Part shown: positions 8,376-16,503 of the stretch, one piece after another
Numbering within the stretch: position 1 is the stretch's first letter
Layout of the letters: each line of letters opens with the position of its first letter
From: Anaerolineae bacterium
Lineage (GTDB): Bacteria > Chloroflexota > Anaerolineae > Aggregatilineales > Phototrophicaceae
Length of the DNA: 64,000 nucleotides
NCBI GenBank assembly: GCA_022842885.1
Contig: JALHOR010000012.1
Coordinates: 1-64,000, forward strand
Reading direction: 5' to 3'
Position numbers and translations under genes: made by a program
Notes under the pieces: generated by a model
Databases searched by the model: none
The model's input: only the letters and a program-made list of their open reading frames with translations
What the model was told of the DNA's origin: nothing

Positions 8376-8993
8376 ATGCTCCTGTGGTTTTCTGTTCCCA
8401 TAACACAAGAGACACCCCCTGTCACCGAGTTGCAGGGGGTAATTCAACGCGCCCAAAAACGCGATCAGGCGGCGGTAGGGGAGTTATACGAACTGTATGC
8501 TCAACGCATTTATCGGTATGTGGCATTTCGGATTCCCACGCTGGCAGATGCCGAAGACATTACGGGCAATGTATTTTTAAAAATGCTCGAAAGTTTACCA
8601 ACGTACCGTGAGCAAGGCGTGCCGTTTGAAGCGTGGTTGTACCGCATTGCGGCGGCAAAAATTGCGGATTTTTATCGTCGCCAGCGCCGCCGCCCGCAAG
8701 TGGAATTGACCGATACTCTGCGGCATGATGACCCTCTGCCGGAGGAAGCCGTAGAAGACCATCAGGAATTAGAGATGCTGCGGGCAGCACTGCGCGGCTT
8801 AACCGAAGAACAACAGTCTATTTTGATTTTGCGTTTTATTGAACATAAAAGCCATCAGGATGTGGCGCTGTTGGTGGGCAAGAGCGTTTCTGCCGTCAAA
8901 TCCATTCAACATCGGGCGCTGACTGAATTGGCATCTCGTTTAGGTTCAAAAGAAAAGGCGCGGCATTATCTGCGCGGGGGTGGCAATGACTAA
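8376..8993 (+). CDS. RNA polymerase sigma factor, ECF (sigma-70 family)
   Basis: Alternative sigma factor of 205 residues. Region 2 runs from about ELYELYAQRIYRYVAFRI to DAEDITGNVFLKMLESL, with the aromatic region-2.4 part near FEAWLYRIAAAKIADFYRR. Region 4 is LTEEQQSILILRFIEHKSHQ through SVSAVKSIQHRALTEL, a helix-turn-helix that reads the -35 element. There is no region 3 domain, as expected for ECF factors. GGGG lies about seven bases before the ATG. The next gene overlaps its 3' end by eight bases and encodes a single-span membrane protein, the usual arrangement for a sigma/anti-sigma pair. Confidence 0.9.
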   Translation: MLLWFSVPITQETPPVTELQGVIQRAQKRDQAAVGELYELYAQRIYRYVAFRIPTLADAEDITGNVFLKMLESLPTYREQGVPFEAWLYRIAAAKIADFYRRQRRRPQVELTDTLRHDDPLPEEAVEDHQELEMLRAALRGLTEEQQSILILRFIEHKSHQDVALLVGKSVSAVKSIQHRALTELASRLGSKEKARHYLRGGGND

Positions 8994-10122
8994 CCCAACG
9001 GCATTCACACCAGATGAACTAGCAGACCGTCTTAATAATTTGCTGGAAAATCCACAGCAACCGGTGGCTGACCCGTTGCTGCAAGCGGCATCGCGCCTGA
9101 TTAATGTCCGTCCGCCAGAATTGAGCGCCGCAGCCTTTGCCCGCATCCAACAGCAATTGTTAGACGCTGCCGCCCAACCGCCCTCGTTTACCACACGCTT
9201 GCGGCAATCGCCAGTTTTGTTGATAACCGTCATTCTAATTAGCATTGCTGCTGTGATTGTGATGTTGGTGTTGATTTTTTCTGTGCTGCAAAATCGAGAT
9301 GTGGTGCTTCCAGCGACAAGTTTGCCAGAAACACCTATCGTCACCGCCGCAAATCAGATGCTTTCGGGAACTGCTGTGCCTTCTGAAACAGCACTCCCTA
9401 CGGTAAGTTCAAGTCCAATTTTGTCGGTGACACCCAGAGCCACTGCGACAGCAGTTTTACCATCAGCGACAGCAACTCAGCCGATTTTGGCTGCGGCAAC
9501 TAGCACGCCGCTACCGCCGACGGTGACGCAACTTTTGCCATCTGCAACACCCATGCCTGCATTGGCAGAACCCTTTACACCAATCCCTGCAACGAGTATT
9601 CATGCTTCGGCAACTTCGATTGTGGTCAATACTCCATCGTCTCAAACTGACCAATCGGCGACACCGACAGCAACCCGCACCGCCGCGCCGCTAACCACCT
9701 TAGTAATTGAAGGTAAAATTGAGTCTATCAACCTGAATGAGATTGTTATTTTTGGGATGACCATCTTGCTTGACCCCAGTAATCCGCTGCTGGCAAGTTT
9801 GCGTGTGGGCGATGAAGTTCGCATCGAAGCGGTGGTCGTCAGAAGCGGCGGTCTGATAGTTATGTCGGCTGTCACCGTGCAAGTGACCAGCGTGGCAGTT
9901 TTCGTGGATGAAGCTACAGGCGCAGTTTTTCGTGATGATAGCGATTGCAGCAATCCTCCCCCGGCTTGGGCACCAGCAAATGGTTGGCGGGCGCGGTGCG
10001 AAAGTGGTGCTGCACCCGGTAATTCAGGCAATGCGCCGGGCAACAGCGGCAATGCCCCCGGACAATCGGGCGATAACCCCAGCAATAGTGGCGGAATGGG
10101 GATGGGAAATAATGACGATTAG
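8986..10122 (+). CDS. Probable membrane-anchored anti-sigma factor with extracellular DUF5666-like domain
   Basis: A 378-residue single-span protein. About 70 cytoplasmic residues contain two short helices; a transmembrane segment follows (VLLITVILISIAAVIVMLVL, about 76-95), then roughly 140 residues rich in Thr, Ser, Pro and Ala (a surface linker), then a beta-rich module starting LVIEGKIESINLNEIVIFG that resembles DUF5666. The tail is low-complexity, with repeats of GNAPGNSG. The N-terminal anti-sigma role is inferred from overlap with the ECF sigma gene; no ZAS zinc motif (HxxxCxxC) is present. The ATG at 8986 is preferred to the GTG at 8980. Confidence 0.7.
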   Translation: MTNPTAFTPDELADRLNNLLENPQQPVADPLLQAASRLINVRPPELSAAAFARIQQQLLDAAAQPPSFTTRLRQSPVLLITVILISIAAVIVMLVLIFSVLQNRDVVLPATSLPETPIVTAANQMLSGTAVPSETALPTVSSSPILSVTPRATATAVLPSATATQPILAAATSTPLPPTVTQLLPSATPMPALAEPFTPIPATSIHASATSIVVNTPSSQTDQSATPTATRTAAPLTTLVIEGKIESINLNEIVIFGMTILLDPSNPLLASLRVGDEVRIEAVVVRSGGLIVMSAVTVQVTSVAVFVDEATGAVFRDDSDCSNPPPAWAPANGWRARCESGAAPGNSGNAPGNSGNAPGQSGDNPSNSGGMGMGNNDD

Positions 10123-10148
10123 TAAAAGTTTAAACACGGTTTGAATTG

Positions 10149-10176
10149 TTGCAGCAAACGTTACGGACGTTATAAT
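10149..10176 (+). promoter_or_regulatory. Promoter for mscL
   Basis: A consensus TATAAT lies at 10171-10176, with a poor -35 match TTGCAG at 10149-10154 (16-base spacer). The start codon is 70 bases downstream. Confidence 0.5.
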
Positions 10177-10245
10177 TGCTCCTAAGTTGAGACATCCTCA
10201 CCTTAATATCTTAATAGATTACGATGAATCGATAGGAGCAAGGCG

Positions 10246-10689
10246 ATGTTAAAAGAATTTCAAAAATTCATCATGCGGGGCAACGTCTTAGACCTTGCCG
10301 TTGGGATTATCATTGGGGCAGCGTTTACCGCCATTGTTAATTCGCTGGTGGCTGACCTTATTATGCCTTTGGTGGGGATTTTTACAGGCGGGGTAGATTT
10401 TTCCAATATCATCATCCCCTTAGATGGCAACACCTATGCCACCCTAGCTGCCGCGCAAGAAGCCGGTGCCGCTACCATCAATATCGGTTTGTTCATCAAT
10501 GCTGTGATTAATTTCCTGATTGTTGCCTTCGCCGTGTTCTTGATTGTGCGGGCAGTTAATAATATGATGGAGCGCATGAAGAAAAAAGAAGAAGCGGCTC
10601 CAGCAGCACCTGCTGGTCCCACGACCGAAGAAAAATTGGTGACGGCGCTTGACCGTTTGAACACGCTCATTGACCAGAAACTCAAATAA
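10246..10689 (+). CDS. mscL: Large-conductance mechanosensitive channel MscL
   Basis: Homopentameric inner-membrane channel that opens under membrane tension to release solutes on osmotic downshock. The N-terminus [20 protein letters not shown] is near-diagnostic, TM1 is about residues 16-45, TM2 about 80-105, and the C-terminal cytoplasmic helix ([20 protein letters not shown]) closes the 147-residue protein. Length is normal. AGGAG with good spacing precedes the ATG, and a TATAAT box lies 70 bases upstream. Confidence 0.96.
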   Translation: MLKEFQKFIMRGNVLDLAVGIIIGAAFTAIVNSLVADLIMPLVGIFTGGVDFSNIIIPLDGNTYATLAAAQEAGAATINIGLFINAVINFLIVAFAVFLIVRAVNNMMERMKKKEEAAPAAPAGPTTEEKLVTALDRLNTLIDQKLK

Positions 10690-10719
10690 TCATCATGACA
10701 CCGGGAGGTTGGGGCTATT

Positions 10720-12240
10720 TTGCTGCGACGGATGTGGTTGTTGATTGTCATCGTCGTGCTGACGCTGCTGATGTTGATTCAAAGTCAGCGAATGCAAGAA
10801 GACGCCATGACTTCGGCTGTCATCCTCACTGTGGTTATGCCGCCAACTTCCACTCCCGTGCTGGCATTTGCTCTTTCGGCAACCCCTTTCCCAACGAATA
10901 CGCTGCCGCCTTTGCCTGTGGTGATTTCGGCAACATCCTTACCTCCCACTCCGTTACCTTCGCTGACATCTGCGCCCGTGTTGCCCACCGTTACGCCTTT
11001 TGTACCAACCATGACAGCCACCGTTACGGAAGCACCGCTGCCCACCGCAACACTTGAATCACCCACGTTGACCACAACGGAAGCACCAACACTGATACCC
11101 GTTTTTCCAACTGCCACGCTTGAACCAACGGCTGAAATGCCCGCTGTGACGGTAGTGGCTTTAGCGGCATTTTCGCCCACGCCAGCAGCACCACCCACCA
11201 CAACCTCGCCAACAATAGATGTGCCGACTACGACCTACACCGTGCAGCGCGGCGATACGCTGTATCAGATTGCGCTTAAATATGGTGTCACCGTTGAAAC
11301 GTTAGCGGCGATGAACAATATTGCCGATACATCGCAAATTTTTGTGGGACAAACGTTGCTGATTTCGGGCGCGGGATTGCCTATCGCCACTTCGACACTG
11401 ATTCCAGCGCGGGCAACCGGGCGCGATATGTTGGTGGTTTCGGCGGCAAATGATGGTGCTTTGCCGCTGCCTGCTGTTATTCCATCGGATATTAGCGTCA
11501 ACAATCTTACCTTAGCCGATTTTTTGGTGCTGCCGCCGCAGGTGGTCGAAAATATTCAGGCGGTGTATGAATATGGCAAAATTTTGAATCGTAATCCCCG
11601 TGCTTTTTCCAAATTAGGCGATAGCACGATTGAGAATCCGCACTTTCTGACGCGCTTTGACGAAACAGCCTATAACTTGGGGACTTATGATTATTTGCAG
11701 CCTGTGATTGATTATTATCAAGGTTCGTTTGGCAGGCAAAGCCGCGCCGTGATTCGTGGGTTGCACACATGGTCAGTGCTAGACCCGATGTGGGCAGGTG
11801 GGTGTTTGCCGGGCGAAAATATGCTGGCGTGTGAATTTCGGCTGCATAATCCGGCGTTGATTTTTGTGCGCTTGGGGTCTAATGATAAAGGGGTTCCTGC
11901 CTCTACCGAAAAACACCTACGTGAGATTATTAATTATTGTCTTGGGAACGGTGTTATCCCCATTATGGGGACGAAAGCAGATCGTTTTGATGGCGCGGAT
12001 AATATCAATAATCAGATTATCCGGCGCATTGCGACTGACCTGAAAGTGCCACTCTGGGATTTTGACCTGCTTGCTGGCACAATTCCGGGGCGTGGCTTAG
12101 GCGGCGATAATGTCCACATGACAACTTTTTTTGCCCATGACTGGACTCTGCCAGAAGCGTATACCACTGGCAACGGGGTTCACAGCATTACGGCGCTGAT
12201 GGTCTTGGATGCGGTGTGGCGGATTTTGCCACATAATTAA
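10720..12240 (+). CDS. Membrane-anchored LysM protein with SGNH-like C-terminal domain
   Basis: A 506-residue exported protein. An N-terminal hydrophobic anchor (WLLIVIVVLTLLMLI) is followed by a Thr/Pro-rich linker of about 150 residues, a LysM domain (YTVQRGDTLYQIALKYGVTV to FVGQTLLIS, about residues 173-217), and a C-terminal domain with SGNH-hydrolase features: RLGSNDKG (block III) and GGDNVHMT (block V D-x-x-H). The usual GDS block I is not obvious, so activity is uncertain. It probably binds peptidoglycan and acts on a surface glycan. The start is taken as TTG at 10720, behind GGGAGG; an ATG at 10732 is the alternative. Confidence 0.75.
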   Translation: MLRRMWLLIVIVVLTLLMLIQSQRMQEDAMTSAVILTVVMPPTSTPVLAFALSATPFPTNTLPPLPVVISATSLPPTPLPSLTSAPVLPTVTPFVPTMTATVTEAPLPTATLESPTLTTTEAPTLIPVFPTATLEPTAEMPAVTVVALAAFSPTPAAPPTTTSPTIDVPTTTYTVQRGDTLYQIALKYGVTVETLAAMNNIADTSQIFVGQTLLISGAGLPIATSTLIPARATGRDMLVVSAANDGALPLPAVIPSDISVNNLTLADFLVLPPQVVENIQAVYEYGKILNRNPRAFSKLGDSTIENPHFLTRFDETAYNLGTYDYLQPVIDYYQGSFGRQSRAVIRGLHTWSVLDPMWAGGCLPGENMLACEFRLHNPALIFVRLGSNDKGVPASTEKHLREIINYCLGNGVIPIMGTKADRFDGADNINNQIIRRIATDLKVPLWDFDLLAGTIPGRGLGGDNVHMTTFFAHDWTLPEAYTTGNGVHSITALMVLDAVWRILPHN

Positions 12241-12249
12241 ACACAGGGA

Positions 12250-12648
12250 ATGGATAGAACCAAGATGCAAAAAATCATGCTTATCGGGCTGCTCATCGTG
12301 GTATTGACGGCGTGTGGCGGGAATGCTGCCCAAACTGCCAATCAACATCCGGCGGTAACAGCGGCAGAAAGTTATTTGCGGGCAAAAGTTGCAGCAGATA
12401 AAGAGGCACTGCGCGGGTGGCTATGTGCTGATATGGAAGCGGATTTAGACCGTGAGGCACTCTCGTTTAGTGGGGTAGAGGCGAGCATCCCACAAATGAC
12501 CTGCACTTTTGATGCTGCCAATAATACGGTTGCCTGCGATGGCGCGATTGCGGCGGTTTACAATGGTGAAAGCCGCGAAATTCCATTGGGCGTTTATCAA
12601 GTGGTCGAAGAAGATGGCGTCTGGAAGTGGTGTGGCGAAGCGGGCTAA
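12250..12648 (+). CDS. Small lipoprotein of unknown function
   Basis: A 132-residue protein with a type II signal peptide; the lipobox LTAC is at about residues 19-22, just before GGNAAQTAN. The mature part of about 110 residues contains paired cysteines and resembles the NTF2-like or DUF4878 lipoproteins in layout (a helix, then a curved beta sheet), but this is only a structural impression. It starts ten bases after the LysM gene ends, so the two are probably co-transcribed. An internal ATG at 12265 is a possible alternative start. Confidence 0.65.
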   Translation: MDRTKMQKIMLIGLLIVVLTACGGNAAQTANQHPAVTAAESYLRAKVAADKEALRGWLCADMEADLDREALSFSGVEASIPQMTCTFDAANNTVACDGAIAAVYNGESREIPLGVYQVVEEDGVWKWCGEAG

Positions 12649-12702
12649 TGGTCTTAACCAGCGGGCAAAGACCAGCGTACCATCACCAGTCGGCATTTAT
12701 CA

Positions 12703-12733
12703 TTGTCCCGCATTTTAGATGCAATGTTATAAT
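12703..12733 (+). promoter_or_regulatory. Extended -10 promoter
   Basis: TGTTATAAT (12725-12733) is an extended -10 element. TTGTCC at 12703-12708 is a partial -35 with a 19-base spacer. It lies 46 bases upstream of the ATG at 12779. Confidence 0.5.
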
Positions 12734-12778
12734 GAGCCGCATAAAACAGTCATGATTTTTGGCGAAGGGTATTTTTTC

Positions 12779-14515
12779 ATGAAGCGATGGACTGGTTTTG
12801 TGCTGCTGGCAGCAGTTGCCATCTGGTTGCTGGTGAGCAGCGTCCTGGCACAGCAAACCCCTTTTCAAACATTTTTAGGCGATTTACGCAATGACATGGA
12901 ATTATTGGCTGACCGCGTGTACGGCGCTCGGATTCGCCCTGAGGCGAATGAGACTGCCCAAGGGTGGACGGGCAATAGTGATGTTGCCAGTTTGACCATT
13001 GTGGCGGATGTTTGGTATGACAACGAACAACTTGCCGATGCTATTTTTGGTGCGGGGCAGCGTCCGGCAGAATGGTTAGGGGCAACCAGCGGCAACCCGG
13101 CATTGGTTGCCCGCAACGTGCGCCACGATTTGGAATTGGCGGCGAATACATTTATTGGTGTGGATTTGCGCCCGGATGGCTGGCGTGGGGCGGCATTGTT
13201 CCACACCTGCAACCGTACTATCCTGAATTTGTTATATCTGCTCAATACTGTCTATAACAAGCAGCCCACCACCTCCGAATCCGCCGCTGATTATTGCCGA
13301 GCGTTGGGTGCTGAAATTGAGAACGAATTGGCGGTATTGACCTTCAACGAAGAGGCATTAGCGGGTGTGCCATCGTTGGTGTTGGCAGTGCGTGGCGATT
13401 TGGAACGCTTGGCAGATGAAGAACTCGGTTTGAATACGCGCCCAGAAGGTTGGATTGGCAATAAAGATGTCAATTCGCCCACATTGGCTGATGATAATTT
13501 TTCCGACTTGGAACGCCTTGCCGATGCACTTTTGGGCTTAGACCAGCGTCCAGACGGTTGGCTGGGGGCGCTGTCGGCTTCTCCGGTCAATTCCTTCCGT
13601 AATTTGCGGCACGACCTAGAAAAGTTAGCGGATGTGCGGCTTGGTGTTGGCGAGCGCCCACGCGGTTGGCAAGGGACAGATGCGTTGCTCAATTGCAAGA
13701 CATTGGTGCAAAGTTTGGTTTTGGTAGTGCAGCAAAATTATGAATTTACGGTAGGGGATGCTGGCACTGACATCGTGGCATATTGCGCCAGTATCGAAAC
13801 TTCCGCCAATAACCTGATTGAAAATCCACCGCCGCCGCCCGTTGTGGATGAAGTTGAAGAAGATGAACGCTATCGTGGCGAAGCACAATACTCCTTCGCT
13901 TATTTTGATGCCGCTGCCACCCAATTTTATGGCATCATGCCTGCTGGCACTGAATTTCGGGCGTGGTATCGCAATTTCAGTGGTTCTTCCATGATGTTTG
14001 TCAGTGGCGATAATTTTGCGGTGTTTATTGACCGCCGCTGGACGACGATGGAGCAGGAAATTTTTGACCAATTGCCCACATTAGAAGGCGTGCGTCCGTT
14101 GGCGTTTTGCGATGCCAATTGGTGCAACGGTCCCGGACCGACGCCGACCCCCACCGGTGGACCCATCTTTGATATTATCTTCGGCGTGACCCCGCCAGCA
14201 ACGCCGGGTCCTGGTGATGGCAGGCAAAATGCGGTCAATTGGAATCATATCCGTGTAACGTATGTCTTGCAGCGCCCCGAAACGCGCACGGCGCAAGTGA
14301 CACTGGAAATTTGCCAAGAAGTCCAGCAAATCAATTGTGAAGCAGTGGCTTCGATTTTTAACAATGCGACGGGGCTGCCGCTGCCAGCGGTGTCGCAGTT
14401 GAATGGCAATAACGTTTATGAATTACCCTATGGCTATACCGATAATTTGGTCATCAGCAGCAGCACGCTCATCTCATATGATGTGTGGCTGAATGACCCA
14501 TCGGTATCTAGTTAA
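12779..14515 (+). CDS. Secreted protein with six copies of an LAD/RP-GW repeat; family not recognised
   Basis: A 578-residue exported protein with a signal peptide (MKRWTGFVLLAAVAIWLLV, cleavage near VLAQQ). Six repeat units start at about residues 39, 81, 117, 207, 243 and 279; the pattern is roughly D-[LMN]-E-x-LA-[DN]-x3-G-x3-RP-x-GW-x-G. Units fall into two triplets, each followed by a Cys-containing helical stretch of about 60 residues, so the protein contains a tandem duplication of about 165 residues. A later Pro-rich segment and a C-terminal beta-rich half follow. AAGGG nine bases before the ATG decides the start. The next gene begins immediately after the stop. Function unknown. Confidence 0.75.
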   Translation: MKRWTGFVLLAAVAIWLLVSSVLAQQTPFQTFLGDLRNDMELLADRVYGARIRPEANETAQGWTGNSDVASLTIVADVWYDNEQLADAIFGAGQRPAEWLGATSGNPALVARNVRHDLELAANTFIGVDLRPDGWRGAALFHTCNRTILNLLYLLNTVYNKQPTTSESAADYCRALGAEIENELAVLTFNEEALAGVPSLVLAVRGDLERLADEELGLNTRPEGWIGNKDVNSPTLADDNFSDLERLADALLGLDQRPDGWLGALSASPVNSFRNLRHDLEKLADVRLGVGERPRGWQGTDALLNCKTLVQSLVLVVQQNYEFTVGDAGTDIVAYCASIETSANNLIENPPPPPVVDEVEEDERYRGEAQYSFAYFDAAATQFYGIMPAGTEFRAWYRNFSGSSMMFVSGDNFAVFIDRRWTTMEQEIFDQLPTLEGVRPLAFCDANWCNGPGPTPTPTGGPIFDIIFGVTPPATPGPGDGRQNAVNWNHIRVTYVLQRPETRTAQVTLEICQEVQQINCEAVASIFNNATGLPLPAVSQLNGNNVYELPYGYTDNLVISSSTLISYDVWLNDPSVSS

Positions 14516-15526
14516 ATGCGCTTGCGTGATTTAGGCATATTCCCCGGCACGCTTCCCGCCGGGGAATACAATGCTATCACGGATGTACCGGGCGTGCGGG
14601 TAGGGCATACGACGCTGATGCAAGGCGCATCTATCCGCACAGGTGTTACGGTGGTGCTGCCGCATGAGGACAATGTGTTTCAGCACAAAGTTCCGGCGGC
14701 AGTCTATACCCTTAATGGCTATGGCAAAGCCTGCGGCTTCGAGCAAATCCGGGAATTAGGGCGCATAGAAACGCCTATCGCGCTCACTAATACGCTGAAT
14801 GTAGCGCGGGTTGCTGATGCCCTTATCACCTATACCTTGCAGCATAACCCCGATGTTCACTCGGTCAATCCGCTAGTGGGTGAGTGCAACGATAGTTTTT
14901 TGAACGATATTCATGCTCGTGCTGTTACCACCGAAGATGTTTTAGCGGCAATTGCTTCCGCAGCATCCGGCAATGTAGCAGAGGGGAATGTGGGTGCTGG
15001 CACGGGGACGATGTGTTATTGGTTTAAAGGCGGCATTGGCACAGCTTCGCGCTTGACGGGTGGTTATACGGTGGGCGCATTGGTGCAAACCAATTTTGGC
15101 AAACGCGACGAATTGACGATTTTGGGTGCCCCGATTGGCAAACACTATGCCGATATATTATTGCCCACCAAGCGCACGCTAGATGGCTCTATCATGCTGA
15201 TTCTAGCGACGGATGCGCCACTGGAATATCAACTGCTGCGTTTGGCAAAGCGTGCCGTTTTTGGATTGGCACGGACTGGCACAGTGGGGCATCATGGCAG
15301 TGGTGATTTTGTCATTATTTTTAGCACACAAAATCGGTATACCATAGCATCAGCAGAGCCAGAGACTTTCATCAAGCGAGTTGCCGATTCGATATTGGAT
15401 GATTTATTTGCTGCCGTTGTCGAAAGTACCGAAGAAGCCATCTATAATTCACTTATCGCCGCCGAAACGCTCACCGGCAGAAACGGGCATACGGTGTATG
15501 CGCTGCCGCATGATTTTTCAAATTAA
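14516..15526 (+). CDS. P1-family (S58, DmpA-like) peptidase
   Basis: Self-processing aminopeptidase-like Ntn enzyme of 336 residues. The N-terminus MRLRDLGIFPGTLPAGEYNA with ITDVPGVRVGHTTL is the family signature. The expected autocleavage site, a Gly-Ser bond, is present in GHHGSGDF with Ser at residue 262, which becomes the N-terminal nucleophile of the beta chain. Family members are beta-peptidyl or D-amino-acid aminopeptidases; the substrate here is unknown. No signal peptide is visible, so it should be cytoplasmic. The ATG abuts the preceding TAA with no gap, suggesting coupled translation with the secreted repeat protein. Confidence 0.88.
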   Translation: MRLRDLGIFPGTLPAGEYNAITDVPGVRVGHTTLMQGASIRTGVTVVLPHEDNVFQHKVPAAVYTLNGYGKACGFEQIRELGRIETPIALTNTLNVARVADALITYTLQHNPDVHSVNPLVGECNDSFLNDIHARAVTTEDVLAAIASAASGNVAEGNVGAGTGTMCYWFKGGIGTASRLTGGYTVGALVQTNFGKRDELTILGAPIGKHYADILLPTKRTLDGSIMLILATDAPLEYQLLRLAKRAVFGLARTGTVGHHGSGDFVIIFSTQNRYTIASAEPETFIKRVADSILDDLFAAVVESTEEAIYNSLIAAETLTGRNGHTVYALPHDFSN

Positions 15527-15603
15527 ACGACGCAAGTTAAAACCAATAGTTAATGCCTAATCGCTAATTCGCTAGTACATTAGTCCCAATTCGGTGTAAA
15601 TTG

Positions 15604-15631
15604 TTGTAAAATTACGCAATATTGCTATACT
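15604..15631 (+). promoter_or_regulatory. Sigma-70-type promoter
   Basis: TTGTAA (15604-15609), a 16-base spacer and TATACT (15626-15631) preceded by TGC. It lies 33 bases upstream of the ATG at 15664. Confidence 0.6.
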
Positions 15632-15663
15632 AGAAACATACCGAAACATAACGGAACGGTAAC

Positions 15664-16029
15664 ATGGTCAATGAGCTACTGCGCCCTTTGAACCAAATCA
15701 TCCAAAATGCCGATGATTTGCTCACAAACACGACACTCAATGAATTGCAACGCAAATTTATACATGCCATTTTTACAGTGTCGAGCGAATTACGCGATTT
15801 GGTGATTAGCATCCCAGATTTAACATGGAAAAAAGCGCAGGACATCCTGAACTATGAATCCCGGCTGCATTTGGCATCTATCATTGGGTATGCCGAAGTG
15901 CTGTTGGATGAAAATGAGGGCGAGCTATCGGCACACCAGCGCGAGCGCGTTCACGAAATCCGTTCCAGCGGTAAACAATTACTCAGCCGCCTTGCTAGCC
16001 TTGCTGATGGGGGTGCTGATGACGAATGA
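15664..16029 (+). CDS. DHp-like protein lacking kinase domain, phospho-acceptor His replaced by Tyr
   Basis: A 121-residue all-helical protein. Residues 63-110 resemble the dimerisation/phosphotransfer (HisKA) hairpin of histidine kinases: NYESRLHLASIIGYAEVLL aligns with the usual SHELRTPLTSIIGYAELL, but Tyr64 occupies the His position. Residues 1-45 look like a first, more degenerate copy. There is no ATP-binding domain, receiver or membrane segment. It is followed immediately by a similar gene that keeps the His. Related proteins are encoded at 35495, 38256 and 39089. A role as a scaffold or dimerisation partner of true kinases is inference. Confidence 0.65.
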   Translation: MVNELLRPLNQIIQNADDLLTNTTLNELQRKFIHAIFTVSSELRDLVISIPDLTWKKAQDILNYESRLHLASIIGYAEVLLDENEGELSAHQRERVHEIRSSGKQLLSRLASLADGGADDE

Positions 16030-16048
16030 TGCCGAAGGGGACACCACC

Positions 16049-16423
16049 ATGCTTACAACTAAATACCAAGAAATTCATGAAAACGCTGTTTATCTGGTCA
16101 ATTATTGCAATGCGCTTTTTAACGAGAGCAATCCGCGCCTTTCGCCAAGCCACCGTAATGATTTGGAAACCATCCAATCAGCGGCTCGTAAATTCCACCA
16201 CATGTTAGATGATAATCGTCAAATGTTGACGCAATCTGCCGAAAATGGGTTGCTCCAACAAATGCGCCATGACCTCAAAAATACATTGAATTTGGTGATT
16301 GGCTTTACTTCGCTGCTGCTGCGCGAATCGCAATCGCCGCTGACACCCTTACAATATGCCACGGTGCAATCCATTTTTAACACCGGAAAAACGCTGCTCA
16401 TCGCAGTTGAAAAATTGCGTTAA
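16049..16423 (+). CDS. DHp-like protein lacking kinase domain, His retained
   Basis: A 124-residue helical protein, paralogous to the preceding gene product. The second half has MRHDLKNTLNLVIGFTSLLL, an H-box with His74, then a second helix with LTPLQYATVQ. The first half (NYCNALFNESNPRLSPSHR) appears to be a degenerate duplicate of the same hairpin. No ATPase domain follows. GAAGGGG eight bases before the ATG at 16049 favours this start; an ATG at 16019 overlapping the previous gene by 11 bases is possible. With His74 it could act as a phosphotransfer protein for a separate kinase, which is inference. Confidence 0.65.
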   Translation: MLTTKYQEIHENAVYLVNYCNALFNESNPRLSPSHRNDLETIQSAARKFHHMLDDNRQMLTQSAENGLLQQMRHDLKNTLNLVIGFTSLLLRESQSPLTPLQYATVQSIFNTGKTLLIAVEKLR

Positions 16424-16451
16424 AATTCCCACATCAACATAACTTATCATC

Positions 16452-16473
16452 GGGACACGGCGCACCGTGTCTC
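16452..16473. repeat. Short intergenic palindrome (GGGACACGG...)
   Basis: GGGACACGG and CCGTGTCTC flank a four-base loop. It belongs to the same loose family as the palindromes at 45935 and 55630. Confidence 0.6.
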
Positions 16474-16503
16474 TATTCGCATATTCTCAGGAAGTGGTTT
16501 TTT

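Noticed and set aside
9642-10085. Long minus-strand open frame opposite the anti-sigma-like gene
   Set aside because: It mirrors the Thr/Pro-rich and GNAPGNSG-coding sequence, has no plausible start signal or domain, and is explained as a shadow of the plus-strand gene.
10785-11201. Minus-strand open frame rich in Gly and Val (opposite the LysM gene)
   Set aside because: The composition is the reverse of the Thr/Pro-rich linker codons; no ribosome-binding site; shadow frame.
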